In this document: positions 25,980 through 34,504 of the stretch, piece by piece
Layout of the letters: the number at the start of each line of letters is the position of its first letter
Position numbering within the stretch: position 1 is the stretch's first letter
Assembly: GCA_021776735.1 (NCBI GenBank)
Contig: JAJFFH010000033.1
Coordinates: 1 to 38,891, forward strand
Direction of reading: 5' to 3'
DNA length: 38,891 bases
From: Planctomycetota bacterium
GTDB lineage: Bacteria > Planctomycetota > PLA2
Notes under the pieces: generated by a model
Database searches by the model: none
What the model saw: the letters and a program-made list of their open reading frames with translations, nothing else
Told to the model about the DNA's origin: nothing
Position numbers and translations under genes: made by a program

Positions 25980-26543
25980 TTGAGCGAGACAAGAGAGATC
26001 CTGCTGTCAGCCCAGGCCGGCGACGGAGCTGCGCTCGATGAGTTACTCGGGCGTCATCAGGGGCGGCTGCTCGCGTTCCTGCACTTCGCGGTCGGACAAG
26101 ACCTCCAGCTGTTCTTCCAGCCGGAGGATGTGCTTCAAGAAACACTGTTGGAGGCGGCAAAGAAAGTGCCGGGGTTCGAAGACCGCGGTCCGGCTTCGTT
26201 CTACCGATGGTTGGTCGCTATCGCGCGATTCAAGGTACTGGAGGCCCGCCGCGCGATCCGCGCGGGCAAGAGGGCAGCCGCGCGCCCCATGAGCCGTGAA
26301 CCGGTTGGCTCGCTAACCAGCCCGAGCCAGCGGGCCATGCGCGGTGAGCGTGCGGCCCAGATCCGCGACGTCATCCACGAACTGCCCGCCCACCAAGCTC
26401 GCGCCGTGCGCCTGCGTTACCTGGAGGGCCGAACGGTGGCCGAAACCGCAGCGGAACTCAAGCGGACCGAGGGCGCCGTCAAGATGCTCGTATCCCGCGC
26501 GCTCGACGGGTTGGCGACGGGATTGGCTCGACAAACTTCTTGA
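25980..26543 (+). CDS. ECF-type RNA polymerase sigma factor, second
   Basis: From the TTG at 25980 the product is 187 residues, beginning SETREILLSAQAGDGAALDE after the initiator. The frame is open upstream into the IS relic, but sequence similarity to sigma factors starts here; TTG at 25974 is also possible. Region 2 spans about 12-85 (FQPEDVLQETLLEAAKKVPG, then SFYRWLVAIARFKVLEARRA). Region 4 spans about 120-180 (ELPAHQARAVRLRYLEGRTV, then GAVKMLVSRALDGLATGLAR). It should recognise its own promoter class. The kinase gene follows after 53 bases, mirroring the sigma-kinase order at 6708. A rare start codon suggests low expression. Confidence 0.85.
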   Translation: MSETREILLSAQAGDGAALDELLGRHQGRLLAFLHFAVGQDLQLFFQPEDVLQETLLEAAKKVPGFEDRGPASFYRWLVAIARFKVLEARRAIRAGKRAAARPMSREPVGSLTSPSQRAMRGERAAQIRDVIHELPAHQARAVRLRYLEGRTVAETAAELKRTEGAVKMLVSRALDGLATGLARQTS

Positions 26544-26596
26544 TTCGACCGTGACCTCGGAGCAGGCTACCGCCATTCGTAGGCAGGAGGCGCGAC

Positions 26597-28699
26597 ATGC
26601 CGGACCCGCTCGAAGAGATCCAGGACGCCATTCTCGATAAACTTCACGCGGGTGAACCGGTCGACCGCGACGCGATTCTCGCTTCCCATCCGGAGCACGC
26701 GGAAGCTCTGAAGCGTTTCTTCGCCCTGACAGACGACATCGAGCGCCCGCTGGCGCCGGTGGCCCCGGATCCGAGCCGTCTCGGCGAGTTCCGCATCGTG
26801 AAGGAGATCGGGCGCGGCGGCATGGGCATCGTCTACGAAGCACAGCAGGAATCGCTAAACCGGCGTGTGGCACTCAAAGTACTGCCCGCCGTGCAGGCCG
26901 ACAAGCCGCGCGTCGTCGCGCGTTTCCAGCGCGAGGCGGAAGCGGCGGGGCGGCTGCGCCACCCCAACATCGTGCCCGTCTATTCCGTCGGACAGTCCGG
27001 CGGTGTGCCGTTCTTCGCGATGGAGATGGTCGACGGGAGGTCGCTCGCCGACGTCTTGCAGGCGCGCGCGCGCGGCGAAGACGACGGCCTTCCGCCCGCT
27101 GGCGACGCGTGGCGCCGCTGGGTGCTCGAACTCGTCGCGCGCATCGCCGACGCCCTGTCGTACGCGCACGGTGAGGGCATCCTGCACCGCGACGTGAAGC
27201 CCGCCAACATCCTGCTGGAGCAGGACGGCACGCCGCGGCTGACCGACTTCGGCCTCGCGCTCGATCTCGATTCGCCGGGTCTGACTGTGAGCGGCGAAAC
27301 GCTGGGCACGCCGCTCTACATGAGCCCCGAGCAGGCGATCCGCAAGCAGGCGCCACTCGACCAACGCACCGACGTTTACTCGCTCGGAGTCACGCTGTAC
27401 GAAACACTGACGCTGCGCACTCCCTACGCGGGCGAGTCCACCCTGGAAGTGCTCGCTGCGTTGAGCGCTGGCGACGTCGTGCCGCCGCGCAAGGTGGACC
27501 CCACGATCCCGCCGCCGGTCCAGCGCGTCGTGCTGCGTGCGCTCGAACTATCCGCCGACGACCGCTACGCGACCATGGCAGAGTTCGCGGCGGACCTGCG
27601 CGCGCTGCTGTCCGACCGCGCGCTTGCCCCCGCGCCCCCCAAGATCACCCGGCTCAAGGGGCGGCGTCCGGGGCGGCTTGTGATCGCGAGCGGGCTGATC
27701 GTTGTCGCCGCCGTGATTGTGTTCCGGCCGCGTGACAAGGCACCCGACCCGCAGCAGCCGATGACCGCCTCGCGCCTCACGCTGCTCGCGTCGGGCCGAC
27801 TCGGGGACGACGGTGCCGCCGTGCTGGAAGCGTGGGTGCGGCCGCAGGTCAACCTGCGTGAGTACATCCGCCGCGAGGAGGACCTGAAGAAGAATAGCTT
27901 CACGTTCGAGATCTTTCTCGGCGACGTCGAGAGCGATCCAGATCACCCGCCCGACGACGTCCAGGTGATCGGCCTGCTCGAATCGTCGATCGACGGGTCG
28001 CCGTGGCAGCAGCACGGGTTCACGCGCACGACGCTCGTCAACGGCAGCGGTCACTTGCAGGTCGGGCACCAGACTCTATTCGGCCGGAACTCCGACGCGC
28101 GCTCCGTGCGCGTCCGTCACCGTGCGAAGATCCGCATCCAGCCACGCTTCCGCGGCAAGCTGGCCGAAGCGTGGGGCGAGCCCTACGGCGCGGAGTTCAC
28201 GTGGACCGAGGACCGTGTGGTCCACGTAGTGGACGCGTTCCCCGACAACTACCCGCCGACTATCGACGACCCGTCGCTGGACGCGCGGATCCGGGCCTCG
28301 GTAACGCCGCGCCACTTCGCCTTCACGGGCAACTGGGGATCCTCGGGCGGGAAGAGAACAATTCACTACTTCACCGGAACTCTCTACGGGCTCCCGCCCG
28401 CCGACGAGATCCCCGTTGCGTTCGCGGTGGACGTGATGCTACCCGGCGATCCGAAGCCGATTGGTACGGGCCGATTCGTCCGTCCGCTTGAGGCGGGCCG
28501 ATCGGGCGAACGCACGATCCACTTCGTGGTCTCGGAAAAGGTCTCGCACGACGACGCGACGTGGAAGCGCGTGGTCGCCGCACCGCGGATCCGACTGATC
28601 ATGCGACCCTCGCTCGAACACGCGCGCCATTCGGATTGGATCGAGCGTTTCTGGGGCCGACCGGTTGACATCGAGGTGCCGGCCGGGCCGAAACGCTGA
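26597..28699 (+). CDS. Membrane Ser/Thr protein kinase
   Basis: The product is 700 residues with AGGAGG just upstream of the ATG. Residues 1-70 form a helical segment often seen in planctomycete kinases that follow ECF genes. The kinase domain runs about 74-345: GRGGMGIVYEA, Lys94 in VALKVLP, HRDVKPAN with Asp199, a standard DFG at 217-219, then LGTPLYMSPEQAI and DVYSLGVTLYETLTL. All catalytic residues are present. A membrane helix lies at about 358-376 (RLVIASGLIVVAAVIVF). The C-terminal 320 residues are beta-rich (SFTFEIFLGDVESDPDHPPD, VPVAFAVDVMLPGDPKPIG-like strands) with no TPRs, and should be extracytoplasmic. It differs from the DWG kinases at 7430 and 11521 in both motif and sensor region, so it belongs to a separate kinase lineage. 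It is probably co-transcribed with the sigma factor. Confidence 0.92.
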   Translation: MPDPLEEIQDAILDKLHAGEPVDRDAILASHPEHAEALKRFFALTDDIERPLAPVAPDPSRLGEFRIVKEIGRGGMGIVYEAQQESLNRRVALKVLPAVQADKPRVVARFQREAEAAGRLRHPNIVPVYSVGQSGGVPFFAMEMVDGRSLADVLQARARGEDDGLPPAGDAWRRWVLELVARIADALSYAHGEGILHRDVKPANILLEQDGTPRLTDFGLALDLDSPGLTVSGETLGTPLYMSPEQAIRKQAPLDQRTDVYSLGVTLYETLTLRTPYAGESTLEVLAALSAGDVVPPRKVDPTIPPPVQRVVLRALELSADDRYATMAEFAADLRALLSDRALAPAPPKITRLKGRRPGRLVIASGLIVVAAVIVFRPRDKAPDPQQPMTASRLTLLASGRLGDDGAAVLEAWVRPQVNLREYIRREEDLKKNSFTFEIFLGDVESDPDHPPDDVQVIGLLESSIDGSPWQQHGFTRTTLVNGSGHLQVGHQTLFGRNSDARSVRVRHRAKIRIQPRFRGKLAEAWGEPYGAEFTWTEDRVVHVVDAFPDNYPPTIDDPSLDARIRASVTPRHFAFTGNWGSSGGKRTIHYFTGTLYGLPPADEIPVAFAVDVMLPGDPKPIGTGRFVRPLEAGRSGERTIHFVVSEKVSHDDATWKRVVAAPRIRLIMRPSLEHARHSDWIERFWGRPVDIEVPAGPKR

Positions 28700-28754
28700 C
28701 CCTAGTGACTCAACCCCGGCCGACGACCCCTCATGTAGCGCCGTTACTGCGCGT

Positions 28755-28983
28755 CCGTACCTCGACGGGCTCCACCATCGGTACACGCGCGCCGCGTGAG
28801 CGGCTGAGTTGCCGACGCCTCCGATCGAGCACGACCGCAGCAGCGGTCTGCCTCGAGGCCGTCCCTTCGCGCTTTCAAAGTCCGTCCTGCACGGCCGACC
28901 GCATCCCCATCGACCACCTCGATGCGATAGAATGAACAGCTACGCTCAGAGTCGAGGTGCGGTTGAGTTTTCGGTAGAGACAG
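28755..28983. repeat. Family-B repeat, right part
   Basis: It shares the block with core ACACGCGCGCCGCGTGAG (about 28783-28800) with the repeats at 5590 and 37345, and it ends GTTGAGTTTTCGGTAGAGACA (28963-28983). The left terminal sequence is not found, so the left end is lost. It separates the kinase gene from the convergent beta-domain gene. Bases 28984-29054 and 28700-28754 hold nothing else noted. Confidence 0.72.
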
Positions 28984-29054
28984 CTCTCCGATGGCGCGCT
29001 CTGGCGCGAAAACAACAGCAGATTCACCTGGCACCGTATCTCCCCGTGCGCGGC

Positions 29055-30491
29055 CTACTGGGGTTCAAGTTCGATATCGAGAAACGTCGGCGCGTCGTCG
29101 TGTACGTGAATGCCTTCGACCACCAGCTTCCGGAATCCGGGGGCTTCGACCTCGAGACTCGGATAGTGCCTTGGCACCGTCCACCCCCTCAGCTCTGATG
29201 TCCATCCTTCCATGCGCGCAAGCGTGTGGCGGCGATGGAACCGAGCCCGACAGTTGCGCACACGCAACTCGCGATCCGGGGCTCCGTGGGGGTGCAGCCG
29301 CAGGACCACCGTTCCTGCGCCGGAGACTCTCAAGGTGATTTCTTCATCAGCCGCCGGGATGGCGAACCGTTGCTCCAGTTTCCCCTGCCGCGCATCGTCG
29401 ATGGAGACCCGGATCTCGAACGGAAGATGGAGAGCCACGTTCTCGAAACGAACCACGCCCCCCGGATCGACCGCGCAGGACGTGGCGTTGTGGGCGCGGT
29501 CTGCGTGAAACCAGAACGCGTGGCCGGACCGGATTCGTTCACCCCGAGTGTTCTCGAGGTGAACCAGGAGCGTCCCGATCGAGGGCAGGATCAATGACAG
29601 CGGCATCGTTTCGTCGGGGGCGACGTCGATCATCTGCAACGGGGGGCTGTCCAGCTGCTCCAAGAGGTCTTCGAGCTCATCGACATCTTCCCCAGTGGAT
29701 GTCAATGGCGGGGGTGGGCCATAGATCGCGATGACCGCGCCATGGCAGGCCATGCCTTCGAGTTCGAACCCTCCGTCGTCGTCGGTTTCCACGTCGAGGT
29801 CCAGCCGGTCGCCTATAGGCAACCCCGCCGGTGCGACTCGGTAGCCCACGGCCGGCGCGCCTTTCGAAGTCAAAACCCTCCCCCGCACCGCACGCCCCTC
29901 CGGCAAGGTGACGACGAGCGTTTCGTGCAACTCGTGCGCGTCCCACCGCGCGCGTTGCGGCGGCTCGTGCGGGCAAACAGCGTCAACCAAGACCGAGTAT
30001 GCGCGAGCGGGGACGGGCCCGAACGCGAGTTCGCCATGTTCGTCCGCGATCCCCTCGAAGTGGAAGTGCGCGGGCGGTTCGTCCGCGAGCAGTATGACTT
30101 CGATCGCGGCTCCGCGAGCCGGGGCGCCGTCGTCCTTGCACGCCGCAATCCGCCCCATCACGCCCGGCTCGAGAACAAGATTCGGAAGTTCGACCGGGGC
30201 ACCGACCCACCGAAACTCGACCGCCATAGATGCATACCGACGCTGGACGGCGCGGACCGACAACTCAAGCGCGAATACGCCGCCTTGGCGATACACCCCC
30301 GTTTCGTCGTGCTCGTCCACGAAGCCCATATCTGCGGTTGTAAACGCGTACTTGCCGGTCGGGCCCGTGCCCGCAGCTGCGGGCACGTCCCGCTCCTGCA
30401 TGCTCTGCGGCCCGGCGGTCAAAAGAACCCTTGCATCGCAGACCCCGAGCCCGCGTGAATCAACAACACGTCCAGTAATCAGCGCTTCCAT
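29055..30491 (-). CDS. Multi-domain carboxypeptidase-regulatory-like protein, possibly 5'-truncated
   Basis: The product is 478 residues. It begins directly inside a beta domain (MEALITGRVVDSRGLGVCDA) with no signal peptide, unlike its relatives in this window. Further domains include VMGRIAACKDDGAPARGAAI, AVRGRVLTSKGAPAVGYRVA with DDDGGFELEGMACHGAVIAI, and LEVEAPGFRKLVVEGIHVHD near the end. These are carboxypeptidase-regulatory-like modules of unknown ligand, normally extracytoplasmic. The ATG at 30491 lies ten bases after the stop of the Rhs tip ORF. So the gene may have lost its 5' end when the Rhs fragment arrived, or it may be read from the Rhs transcript. Position would suit an immunity gene, but size and domains do not. 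Confidence 0.75.
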   Translation of the reverse strand: MEALITGRVVDSRGLGVCDARVLLTAGPQSMQERDVPAAAGTGPTGKYAFTTADMGFVDEHDETGVYRQGGVFALELSVRAVQRRYASMAVEFRWVGAPVELPNLVLEPGVMGRIAACKDDGAPARGAAIEVILLADEPPAHFHFEGIADEHGELAFGPVPARAYSVLVDAVCPHEPPQRARWDAHELHETLVVTLPEGRAVRGRVLTSKGAPAVGYRVAPAGLPIGDRLDLDVETDDDGGFELEGMACHGAVIAIYGPPPPLTSTGEDVDELEDLLEQLDSPPLQMIDVAPDETMPLSLILPSIGTLLVHLENTRGERIRSGHAFWFHADRAHNATSCAVDPGGVVRFENVALHLPFEIRVSIDDARQGKLEQRFAIPAADEEITLRVSGAGTVVLRLHPHGAPDRELRVRNCRARFHRRHTLARMEGWTSELRGWTVPRHYPSLEVEAPGFRKLVVEGIHVHDDAPTFLDIELEPQ

Positions 30492-30501
30492 GATGCCGAC
30501 T

Positions 30502-31146
30502 CTATCCGGGAAAGCACGCGTAGAGGTGCACGACGTATAGGACTTTTTTGAGGCCCATACGGCGTAGTCTCTTCGGTTTCGCGTTTCGTCGCTTGGTCCT
30601 TTCGGCGGCTAGTCGCGTACAGATTTGCAAGCATTCGGCATCGTTGTCGCACCCGACACCCTGTACAGCAATGAGCCTGTGCACGTATCCCTTACCATCC
30701 GCCCTTAGGGCGATCATCTTCAGGATACAGCTACACTGTCCTAGCCACTCTGATCCTCTCCCTACCTCCGATGACATCGCAAAGAGGGCGCCGAAGATCC
30801 TCAGGAGCATTCCCGGCCCCTTCCCCCTGAATCCACGACCACCCTCACCCTTAGGCTGAGGCTTGGGTGTTGGTTTCTTCGTGGGATCGCGTTTGGGGTC
30901 CGGAATATCTTTGGGAGGCCACGCAGGCGGGGGCTTCTTAGTCTTGGGCTCCACCGTGGAGTCCAATCCCGACGGGTCTACCAATCCCGCGGGGTTGCTG
31001 TCCGCATAGGCATATAGGTTTGCGTGCGGCTCGTATCCGAGTGGGTCTCGCTGCAGAAACCGTCCTATAGACGCGTCGTAGGTCCGTGCGCGGTAATCCG
31101 CGAGAGTCGTGAGCAGAACTCGCAGCGGATAGAAATCGACGCTCAT
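30502..31146 (-). CDS. Orphan Rhs C-terminal tip fused to a transposase start
   Basis: The product is 214 residues. Residues 1-16 (MSVDFYPLRVLLTTLA) are the N-terminus of the IS transposase found elsewhere in the window. Residues 17-60 switch to the Rhs/YD core end, RARTYDASIGRFLQRDPLGY followed by NLYAYADSNPAGLVDPSGL, the conserved boundary after which Rhs proteins carry variable toxin tips. A proline- and lysine-rich linker follows (about 66-100). A tip of about 110 residues comes next, with a glycine and hydrophobic stretch (GMLLRIFGALFAMSSEVG), a cysteine cluster (CSCILKMIALRADGKGYVHR, then CDNDAECLQICTRL) and a basic tail. I cannot assign the tip to a known toxin fold. The rest of the Rhs protein is absent. 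Because the transposase supplies the start codon in frame, the tip could still be made. Confidence 0.75.
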   Translation of the reverse strand: MSVDFYPLRVLLTTLADYRARTYDASIGRFLQRDPLGYEPHANLYAYADSNPAGLVDPSGLDSTVEPKTKKPPPAWPPKDIPDPKRDPTKKPTPKPQPKGEGGRGFRGKGPGMLLRIFGALFAMSSEVGRGSEWLGQCSCILKMIALRADGKGYVHRLIAVQGVGCDNDAECLQICTRLAAERTKRRNAKPKRLRRMGLKKVLYVVHLYACFPG

Positions 31147-31216
31147 GCGCCTATCGTACGAATCGTAACGTCGGGCAGATCAACGACTTCTGGACGGCCG
31201 AGTTTTTGGATAGGAC
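31097..31216 (-). mobile_element. IS relic: right end with transposase start codon
   Basis: The right inverted repeat is GCCGAGTTTTTGGATAGGAC (31197-31216). The leader between it and the ATG at 31146 is nearly identical to that of the relic at 22757. The transposase homology continues about 16 codons and then joins Rhs sequence at around 31097. Bases 31217-31408 hold no assigned feature besides the end of this region. Confidence 0.82.
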
Positions 31217-31408
31217 GAGCTGCCGAGATCGGCGATCGACTAGAATAGAAACTGGTACTAACACCGCGCTCAGGTCAGGCGCGATCCGATTTCCGGCTGC
31301 CATTGCGCGTCGGAGAACTCCGCCGCGCCGGCCGCGCGTTCGCATCGCGGAGCCTCGGCGCGGCGCGACTCGGCGGGCTCGCTCGACGCCGAGTCGGATG
31401 CCTCCCAC

Positions 31409-34042
31409 TTACCGGGACGTGAGATCGAACTCGATCATCTGCTCGCCCCCCTTCCGCTCCTCGACATCGACACGAAACGTCCACTGCCGTCCCGCCAAGG
31501 GCCCGTTGTCCGGCCGAATGAGAAGCTCGTGCGGCCCCGGCACCAGTCCACGCACCACGTATGTGTCCTCGCGATCCTGGTAGCCGCCGCGCACGAACAT
31601 GATTCCCCGCAACGGGCGCGCGTAGACACTGATCGGCGCCATGCGTACGCCGGGCGGCCCTTTCAATCGCAGGCGCAAGCGCGCCCCGTCGGGCATGCGA
31701 ATGCGTCCGAGGTTTCGTCCCGTCACCGCGTTGCACACGACCACCGGCGCGAACGGGGCGACGTGGATCCAGAGCGTGTGTCGGCCGGCAGGCGCGTGCG
31801 GCAATGCGGCCTCGCGCGCCCGGATCTCCGACCGCGCCGACCAGACCGGTTTGCCTTCCGGATCGCCTTCGAATAGCCGCACCGTAAACTCGCGATTGTC
31901 GAGGGCCGCCCCCCGCGCGTCGGTCGGCTGGAAGCGGAGCAGATCCGCTTTCTTCAGCGGCAGCACGATGCCGTTGCGACGTTCCCCCACCGCGACCGGC
32001 GCTCCGACCCAGCTCCCGTGCCAAGCGCGCAAGGTGGTCTTGCCGTCGTTGGGAACGCGCAAACGGAATCGTCCTTCGCCGTCGAGGCGTCCGCGATGGG
32101 ACCGGTATTGCGGCAGCGTGTCGCGATCGAAAAGCACGCTGACTTCGGTCGCGGGCACGCCGGGCGGCAACGCCACGCGGCCCGTCACCCACACGTGCCG
32201 CTTCGACGGGATGTGGACACGGTGCAACGCACCCGGCCCGACCTTAAACGGCCTCGACATCCAGCGCGACCGCGAGTCCAGGACTCGATAGGTGCCCGGC
32301 AACAGGGCTCGCTCCTCATGCTTCGCGAGGTTCGGTCCCTCCCATGGGTGCGCCGGACGCAGGAGCTTCCAACCGATCGCCTCGAACTTCGGGTGCCACG
32401 AGACGAGACTCAGGTGCTTGGCGAGAAGCTCCCCCTCCGCCGCCTCGACACGCACCACCGCTTCGCGTCGCAACGGGATGTCGATCGTGGGTGCGGCGGG
32501 CTCGCCCCCCAGCTCGAAAGAGACCGGAGTGTATCCGGTAGCGGTGCACTGCACATACGCGAACGCCGCGCCCGGGTTCTCGCGCATACGAATCCCGACC
32601 GAGCCCTTCGCCGGATCCTCGGCGATCGAACCGGTCACCGTGAGCCGGCGCGGCAGATGGGGTTTGCCGTCGACAAGAAAGCGCAGCGTCGCGAAACGCG
32701 GTCGCCGCAACCGATACGTCTTTGACTTGACGTCCGGAACGCGCAGGTCCCCGAGCGCAACCCGCTCGCCATCGGACGCGATCCAGTAGACCCCGAACTG
32801 TCCGCGCAACGGCAGCTGTTCGAATCGAACGCGCCCTTCCGCGTCCAGCTCGAGCTGACCGTAGCCGCGTTGGAAACGGTCGCGGAGCAGCACCGACCCG
32901 CTCGACAAAGGCGCGCCCTTCGGATTCAGCACGCGCAAGGTGGCGTGCGCCGGATCGAAGAACCGGGCGGCGTGACTTGCCTCGCCCCGATCGGTGTAGA
33001 GAATGGCGATCCGCTTTTCGTGCACCACGGAACAACCGAATGCCTCCGCGGCCGGGACGCCCCGCAGTTCGATCTGCCCGTCCCGCATCCGGGCTTGCAC
33101 CGCGTGCCAGCTGTTGGTTCCGGGCAGCACACGCGCGACCAGCGTCGTGCCGTCGGGCGGTGCCTTGCCCTCTACGCGCCAACGCACCACGTGCGCGACG
33201 TCAATCACCAGTTCGTCGACCGCGGTCGAGCGGGCCGTGGCGATCTCGATACCGTCCTTGCGAACGACGAACTCGTACTCCTTGTCACGAGCGAGGCCCG
33301 GCACGCGCGTCCGGCCGTCCGCATCGGTCGGGGCCGGGATCGGCGCCGCACGGCGTTCCACGAAATGCTCGGACGGAACATGCATGCGCTCGTCGCGCCA
33401 CACCTCGAACACGCGCAACGCGGCGCCGGCGATCGGCTTGCCCGAACCGGCGTCCCGAACCCGCACGCCCGTATCGACGCCGTCCTGCATGCGCACGGGA
33501 AGCGCTTTCCGTGGCAGCTCGGCCGGAAGGAACTCGGTAAAGTCGGCACAGCCGGGTGCCCATGCGTGCACGCTCCCGTTGGCGCGCGGCATGGTCCCGA
33601 AGTTCGCCACGCCGTTCTTCTCGGCGCCCACGACCCACGACGCCCCGGCACCGTCGACGAACAGCTCCAGACGCACACGCGCTTCCGGGCGCACTTCGCC
33701 ATCCTCGGTCACCTTCACAGCGCAGTTCCATGACTCCAGCAACGGCAACACACCGCAGCGACCACCACGCGGTACGAGAAAGAGCAACGACTCCCCCGCT
33801 TTTTTCGCATGCAGAACCGGCCTTCGCTCCCGGAGCGGCGGGTCCGGGATGGCGCGGAATCGGAACGAGCCGTCGGCCGCCGATCGAGCCTCGACGGTGC
33901 GGCCGTCCGGCCACTGCAAACGCACGCGCGCGTCGGCCACAGCAAAGCGCCCCGCGCCCACGATGCGACCGGTGACGTCGATCGACGCGGGCTTGGCGAA
34001 CGCCGCGCCGAGGACGAGAAGCACTACAATACCGATCCGCAT
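31409..34042 (-). CDS. Large secreted carboxypeptidase-regulatory-like repeat protein
   Basis: The product is 877 residues with a signal peptide MRIGIVVLLVLGAAFAKPAS cut near residue 17. Nearly the whole mature protein is a chain of small beta domains: IDVTGRIVGAGRFAVADARV, VRVRDAGSGKPIAGAALRVF, ATLRVLNPKGAPLSSGSVLL, VWVTGRVALPPGVPATEVSV and a last domain ending LVPGPHELLIRPDNGPL. No sorting signal, anchor or catalytic motif is seen, so it is probably a periplasmic or surface structural or binding protein. It is the longest of the five proteins of this type here. It stands alone between an IS relic and the chimeric transposase, with its start facing the latter. The ATG at 34042 is the only good start. 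Confidence 0.85.
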   Translation of the reverse strand: MRIGIVVLLVLGAAFAKPASIDVTGRIVGAGRFAVADARVRLQWPDGRTVEARSAADGSFRFRAIPDPPLRERRPVLHAKKAGESLLFLVPRGGRCGVLPLLESWNCAVKVTEDGEVRPEARVRLELFVDGAGASWVVGAEKNGVANFGTMPRANGSVHAWAPGCADFTEFLPAELPRKALPVRMQDGVDTGVRVRDAGSGKPIAGAALRVFEVWRDERMHVPSEHFVERRAAPIPAPTDADGRTRVPGLARDKEYEFVVRKDGIEIATARSTAVDELVIDVAHVVRWRVEGKAPPDGTTLVARVLPGTNSWHAVQARMRDGQIELRGVPAAEAFGCSVVHEKRIAILYTDRGEASHAARFFDPAHATLRVLNPKGAPLSSGSVLLRDRFQRGYGQLELDAEGRVRFEQLPLRGQFGVYWIASDGERVALGDLRVPDVKSKTYRLRRPRFATLRFLVDGKPHLPRRLTVTGSIAEDPAKGSVGIRMRENPGAAFAYVQCTATGYTPVSFELGGEPAAPTIDIPLRREAVVRVEAAEGELLAKHLSLVSWHPKFEAIGWKLLRPAHPWEGPNLAKHEERALLPGTYRVLDSRSRWMSRPFKVGPGALHRVHIPSKRHVWVTGRVALPPGVPATEVSVLFDRDTLPQYRSHRGRLDGEGRFRLRVPNDGKTTLRAWHGSWVGAPVAVGERRNGIVLPLKKADLLRFQPTDARGAALDNREFTVRLFEGDPEGKPVWSARSEIRAREAALPHAPAGRHTLWIHVAPFAPVVVCNAVTGRNLGRIRMPDGARLRLRLKGPPGVRMAPISVYARPLRGIMFVRGGYQDREDTYVVRGLVPGPHELLIRPDNGPLAGRQWTFRVDVEERKGGEQMIEFDLTSR

Positions 34043-34330
34043 GGCCCGATTGTGCCATGGGCTGGACGGGCCGCAATGGCGTCCCGGCGTGCACCGACCG
34101 CGAAGTCACGGTGCCATCTCTAAGGGGGCATTGGATCTCAAGTCCGTATTCTTGCTGTTTTGGTTTCGTCTCCATCGGGTTGGTGGGGCACGAGGAAGAG
34201 GGTCAGCTCAGAGCAGACGTCCTCCCCAATACCTGATCCGCCGACTGTGAGGTTTCGCCCACGACTCAGGACGAAGAGCTGGCTCGCTAAAGTTGGTGCA
34301 CCGAGGCGCGGGTCGCGGTCACGCTGCTCT

Positions 34331-34504
34331 GAGATCAGCGCCCAGACGTACCATCGTTGGAAGAAGCAGTGCGGTCGGCTCGAGGGAGACGACATCCGTC
34401 GTCTCCGGGAGCTGGAAGAGGAGAATCGTCGCCTCAAGAGGCTGGTTGCAGACCAGGCTCTCGACATTCAGATTCTCAACGAGGTCAACAAGGGAAAATG
34501 GTAG
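34331..34504 (+). pseudogene. IS3-family OrfA remnant
   Basis: The frame reads EISAQTYHRWKKQCGRLEGD, then DIRRLRELEEENRRLKRLVA and DQALDIQILNEVNKGKW before the stop. This is the C-terminal half of an IS3-family OrfA: the end of the helix-turn-helix and the leucine-zipper-like coil. The N-terminal helix-turn-helix half is not recognisable; upstream sequence from 34043 to 34330 is eroded or foreign. OrfB starts inside its last codons in the -1 frame, as usual for IS3. Confidence 0.82.
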
